A stretch of 7,102 nt of DNA from positions 1 to 7,102 of the forward strand of contig CACZSJ010000096.1 in assembly GCA_902783825.1 (NCBI GenBank), read 5' to 3'. A model generated the notes under the pieces. The model worked only from the letters and a program-made list of their open reading frames with translations. It was not told the origin of the DNA and ran no database searches. A program made the translations under genes and the position numbers. Origin of the DNA: Oscillospiraceae bacterium. Its GTDB lineage: Bacteria; Bacillota; Clostridia; Oscillospirales; Oscillospiraceae. Of the stretch, positions 5,034-7,102 are shown in pieces (the first letter of the stretch is position 1; every line of letters starts with the position of its first letter).

Positions 5034-6125
5034 ATGGCGATCAGTGAACGGAAAAAGAGAATACTGGCCGCCGTGGTGGAGGAATACATTCGCACGGCGG
5101 AGCCGGTCGGCAGCAAGGCCATCGCCCAGAGCGGTTGTCTCAGCTGCTCTTCCGCCACCATCCGCAGCGAGCTGGCGGAGTTGGTGGCCATGGGTTATCT
5201 GGAGCAGCCGCATACCTCTGCGGGCCGGGTTCCCACACCCATGGGCTACCGAATCTACGTCAATGAACTGATGCAGCGGCAGAAGCTGTCTCTGGAGGAG
5301 ACAGAGGAGATGAACCGGCGGATGAATCTGAAGCTGCAGGAACTGGATGCCACCATCAGCGATGTAAGCCGGTTGGCCTCCCAGCTGACGGATTATCCCG
5401 CCCTGGCGCTGACAGCTCGCAGCGCCGTCACGATCCGGCGCTTCGATCTGATCTATGTGGACGCCAACACCTTCATCATGGTGCTGACCCTCAGCAGCAG
5501 CGTGGCCAAGAGCAAGCTGGTGCAGCTGCCGGTCTCCGTGGATCAGACTTTGGTGCAGCGGCTGTCTTCCCTGTTTAACGCCGGCTTCACCGGCATTACC
5601 GAGGAACAGGTGACGCCCCTGCTGATCAAATCCACCGAACGCGCAGCGGACGACACCATGGGGCTAAGCTCCGTGATCGCCGCCTTTGTGATCGAAACGC
5701 TCACAGAGGCCAATTCCCCCGCGGCCTTTGTCTCCGGAGAGAACCGTCTGCTCAATCAGCCGGAGTTTCGGGATCCGGACAAAGCCCACCGCCTGATGAG
5801 CTATCTCTCCGGCGGCGGCTACGTTCTTCCGCCCGGGGCGGAGCCTCAGGAGAGCGGCGAGATCCGGGTAGTCATCGGCCCGGAGAACGCGGCGGAGGAG
5901 CTGAAGGATTCCAGCGTAATCCTGGCCAGCTACGACGCAGGCGACAATACCCGAGGGCTCATCGGCGTGGTAGGGCCCACACGGATGGATTATTCCGCCG
6001 TGGCCGCCAAGCTGAGCTTTTTGGCCGCCGGCCTTTCCCGCCGCCTCAGCAGCGGCGGCGCGCCGCCGGAGGGCATGCACAACAAACTAATCATCAAGGG
6101 GGACGACCCGAATGAGCACAGATAA
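5034..6125 (+). CDS. hrcA: Heat-inducible transcription repressor HrcA
   Basis: The protein has 363 residues, slightly longer than the usual 340-350. The N-terminal winged helix covers about 1-75: ERKKRILAAVVEEYI is followed by the recognition region ATIRSELAEL (41-50) and the family hallmark HTSAGRVPT (60-68). A GAF-like central domain follows, and GPTRMDYSAV (314-323) is the conserved C-terminal motif. The last 25 or so residues are a hydrophilic tail. HrcA represses class I heat-shock genes through CIRCE, and its folding depends on chaperonins. The ATG at 5034 is preceded by GAGGTG 4 nt away; an upstream in-frame GTG at 5013 lies within the operator's third half-site and is unlikely. It is first in the operon and overlaps grpE by 14 nt, suggesting translational coupling. 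Confidence 0.96.
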   Translation: MAISERKKRILAAVVEEYIRTAEPVGSKAIAQSGCLSCSSATIRSELAELVAMGYLEQPHTSAGRVPTPMGYRIYVNELMQRQKLSLEETEEMNRRMNLKLQELDATISDVSRLASQLTDYPALALTARSAVTIRRFDLIYVDANTFIMVLTLSSSVAKSKLVQLPVSVDQTLVQRLSSLFNAGFTGITEEQVTPLLIKSTERAADDTMGLSSVIAAFVIETLTEANSPAAFVSGENRLLNQPEFRDPDKAHRLMSYLSGGGYVLPPGAEPQESGEIRVVIGPENAAEELKDSSVILASYDAGDNTRGLIGVVGPTRMDYSAVAAKLSFLAAGLSRRLSSGGAPPEGMHNKLIIKGDDPNEHR

Positions 6126-6720
6126 GACAGAAAAGAAAGAAACCGCCGCCCAGGAAGCGGAGGCCGTGAAGGAAGAGCAGGCTCCCACGCAGACGGAGGA
6201 GGCCCAGGCGGAAACCGCCCCCACCGGGACGGAGAAAAAGTCCCGGAAAGAGGAAAAGAAGGCCGCCCGGAAAAAAGGCGAGGAGAAGCTGGCCGCGCTG
6301 GAAGAGGAAAACGCGGCTTTGCAGGACAAATATTTGCGCGTCTGCGCCGAGTATGACAATTTCCGCCGGCGCAGCTTGAAGGAAAAAGAGGGCCTGTATG
6401 GGGACATCAAGTCCGATACCGTGCAGAAATTCCTGCCCGTGTACGACAATCTGGAGCGGGCGCTCCGTCAGGGCACGGAGGATGAAGCCTATCGTAAGGG
6501 CGTCGAGATGATCATGGCACAGTTTGAGGCCACGCTGGAAAAGCTGGGTGTCAGCGCCATCGAATGTCTGGGCGAAAAGTTCGATCCTGTGCTCCACAAT
6601 GCGGTCATGCATGTGGACGATGAGGAGAAAGGCGAAAACGAGATCGTTGAGGTCTTCCAGAAGGGCTTCCGGATGGGAGACAAGGTGATCCGCTTCGCCA
6701 TGGTCAAAGTGGCAAACTAA
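6112..6720 (+). CDS. grpE: Nucleotide exchange factor GrpE
   Basis: This 202-residue cytosolic cochaperone releases ADP from DnaK. The first 55 residues are a highly charged, low-complexity tail rich in Glu, Lys, Ala and Thr, typical and poorly conserved in GrpE. A long coiled coil follows (about 55-95), including EYDNFRRRSLKEKE (80-93), then helices with FLPVYDNLERAL (107-118). The C-terminal beta domain contains FDPVLHNAV (157-165) and GFRMGDKVIRFAMVKV (185-200), the family signature that contacts the DnaK nucleotide-binding domain. AGGGGG ends 9 nt before the ATG, within the end of hrcA. dnaK starts 63 nt after its stop. Confidence 0.97.
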   Translation: MSTDKTEKKETAAQEAEAVKEEQAPTQTEEAQAETAPTGTEKKSRKEEKKAARKKGEEKLAALEEENAALQDKYLRVCAEYDNFRRRSLKEKEGLYGDIKSDTVQKFLPVYDNLERALRQGTEDEAYRKGVEMIMAQFEATLEKLGVSAIECLGEKFDPVLHNAVMHVDDEEKGENEIVEVFQKGFRMGDKVIRFAMVKVAN

Positions 6721-6735
6721 AGCGGCTTCCGCTTT
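6719..6735 (+). other. Small hairpin between grpE and dnaK
   Basis: AAAGCGG-CTT-CCGCTTT forms a 7-bp stem starting in the grpE stop codon and followed by TGTTG. It is too short and lacks a proper T-run for efficient termination. It could mark an mRNA processing or stability site that separates grpE from dnaK expression. The remaining AT-rich stretch to 6769 shows no convincing promoter. Confidence 0.45.
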
Positions 6736-6783
6736 TGTTGATAAAATCGTATATTATTTATTGGAATACAGGAGGAATAAACC

Positions 6784-7102
6784 ATGGGTAAGATTATTGG
6801 AATAGATTTGGGTACCACCAACAGCTGCGTCGCCGTTCTGGAAGGCGGCGAACCCGTCGTCATCGCCAACGCCGAGGGCGCCCGGACCACTCCGTCCGTC
6901 GTGGCCTTCGCCAAAACCGGCGAGCGTATGGTCGGCCAGGTCGCCAAGCGCCAGGCCGTCACCAACCCCGACCGGACCATTTCGTCCATCAAGCGGGAAA
7001 TGGGCTCCAACTACAAGGTCACCATCGACAACAAGGCCTACACCCCCCAGGAGATTTCCGCCATGGTGCTGCAGAAGCTGAAGGCGGACGCGGAGGCCTA
7101 TC
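6784..7102 (+). CDS. dnaK: Chaperone DnaK (Hsp70), N-terminal part
   Basis: The reading frame opens at ATG 6784, eight bases after AGGAGG, and runs off the right edge after 106 codons. The N-terminus carries the Hsp70 phosphate-binding signature GIDLGTTNSCVAV (6-18), including the widely conserved Cys15, followed by ARTTPSVVAF (33-42) and TISSIKREMG (75-84), all in the actin-like ATPase domain. DnaK folds and protects client proteins in the cytosol, with GrpE from the preceding gene as its exchange factor; dnaJ is expected just outside the window. No frameshift or missing key residue is seen in this part. Confidence 0.97.
   Translation, partial: MGKIIGIDLGTTNSCVAVLEGGEPVVIANAEGARTTPSVVAFAKTGERMVGQVAKRQAVTNPDRTISSIKREMGSNYKVTIDNKAYTPQEISAMVLQKLKADAEAY

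Noticed and set aside
6735..6762. An internal promoter for dnaK
   Set aside because: TATATT/TATTAT-like -10 sequences exist at 6750-6757 and TTGATA at 6738-6743, but no pair has a spacer near 17 nt, so the signal is probably only AT-richness.

Overview
The window is a compact, moderately high-GC stretch (roughly 60% by eye) with strong Shine-Dalgarno sites, sigma-A-type promoters, a CIRCE operator with hrcA-grpE-dnaK, and a two-gene minimal SUF cassette. Together these point to an anaerobic Clostridia-class Firmicute, probably an Oscillospiraceae-like gut bacterium. The class is fairly secure; the family is inference. All genes look intact except those cut by the two window edges. No tRNA, rRNA, CRISPR array, insertion sequence or phage gene is visible.

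Layout. Positions 1-38 hold the C-terminal tail of an unidentified plus-strand gene, followed by a hairpin terminator. A membrane-anchored glycerophosphodiester phosphodiesterase lies on the minus strand (147-971). It is divergent from an SLC45-like MFS transporter (1117-2451), and their promoters sit back to back in about 145 bp. After the transporter's terminator, a well-formed promoter drives a two-gene operon: a SufC-like ATPase (2591-3319) and a SufB/SufD-like scaffold (3332-4258), the SmsCB-type minimal iron-sulfur assembly system. Two adjacent hairpins separate it from a convergent MarR-family regulator (4362-4796, minus). That regulator's own promoter carries a palindrome over the -35 box. 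Divergent from it is the class I heat-shock operon: promoter, CIRCE operator, hrcA (5034-6125), grpE overlapping it by 14 nt, and the first 106 codons of dnaK running off the right edge.

How the parts work together. SmsC and SmsB should form an ATP-driven Fe-S scaffold complex. HrcA represses its own operon through CIRCE, and GrpE is the nucleotide exchange factor for DnaK. The phosphodiesterase/transporter pair may share regulation because their promoters are adjacent, but no common substrate can be shown. The most unusual structure is the hrcA leader: it has three CIRCE half-sites, one ordinary operator pair with a degenerate right arm and a third perfect half-site that creates a larger 17-bp inverted repeat ending just before the hrcA ribosome binding site. 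I found no wholly new multi-gene system.
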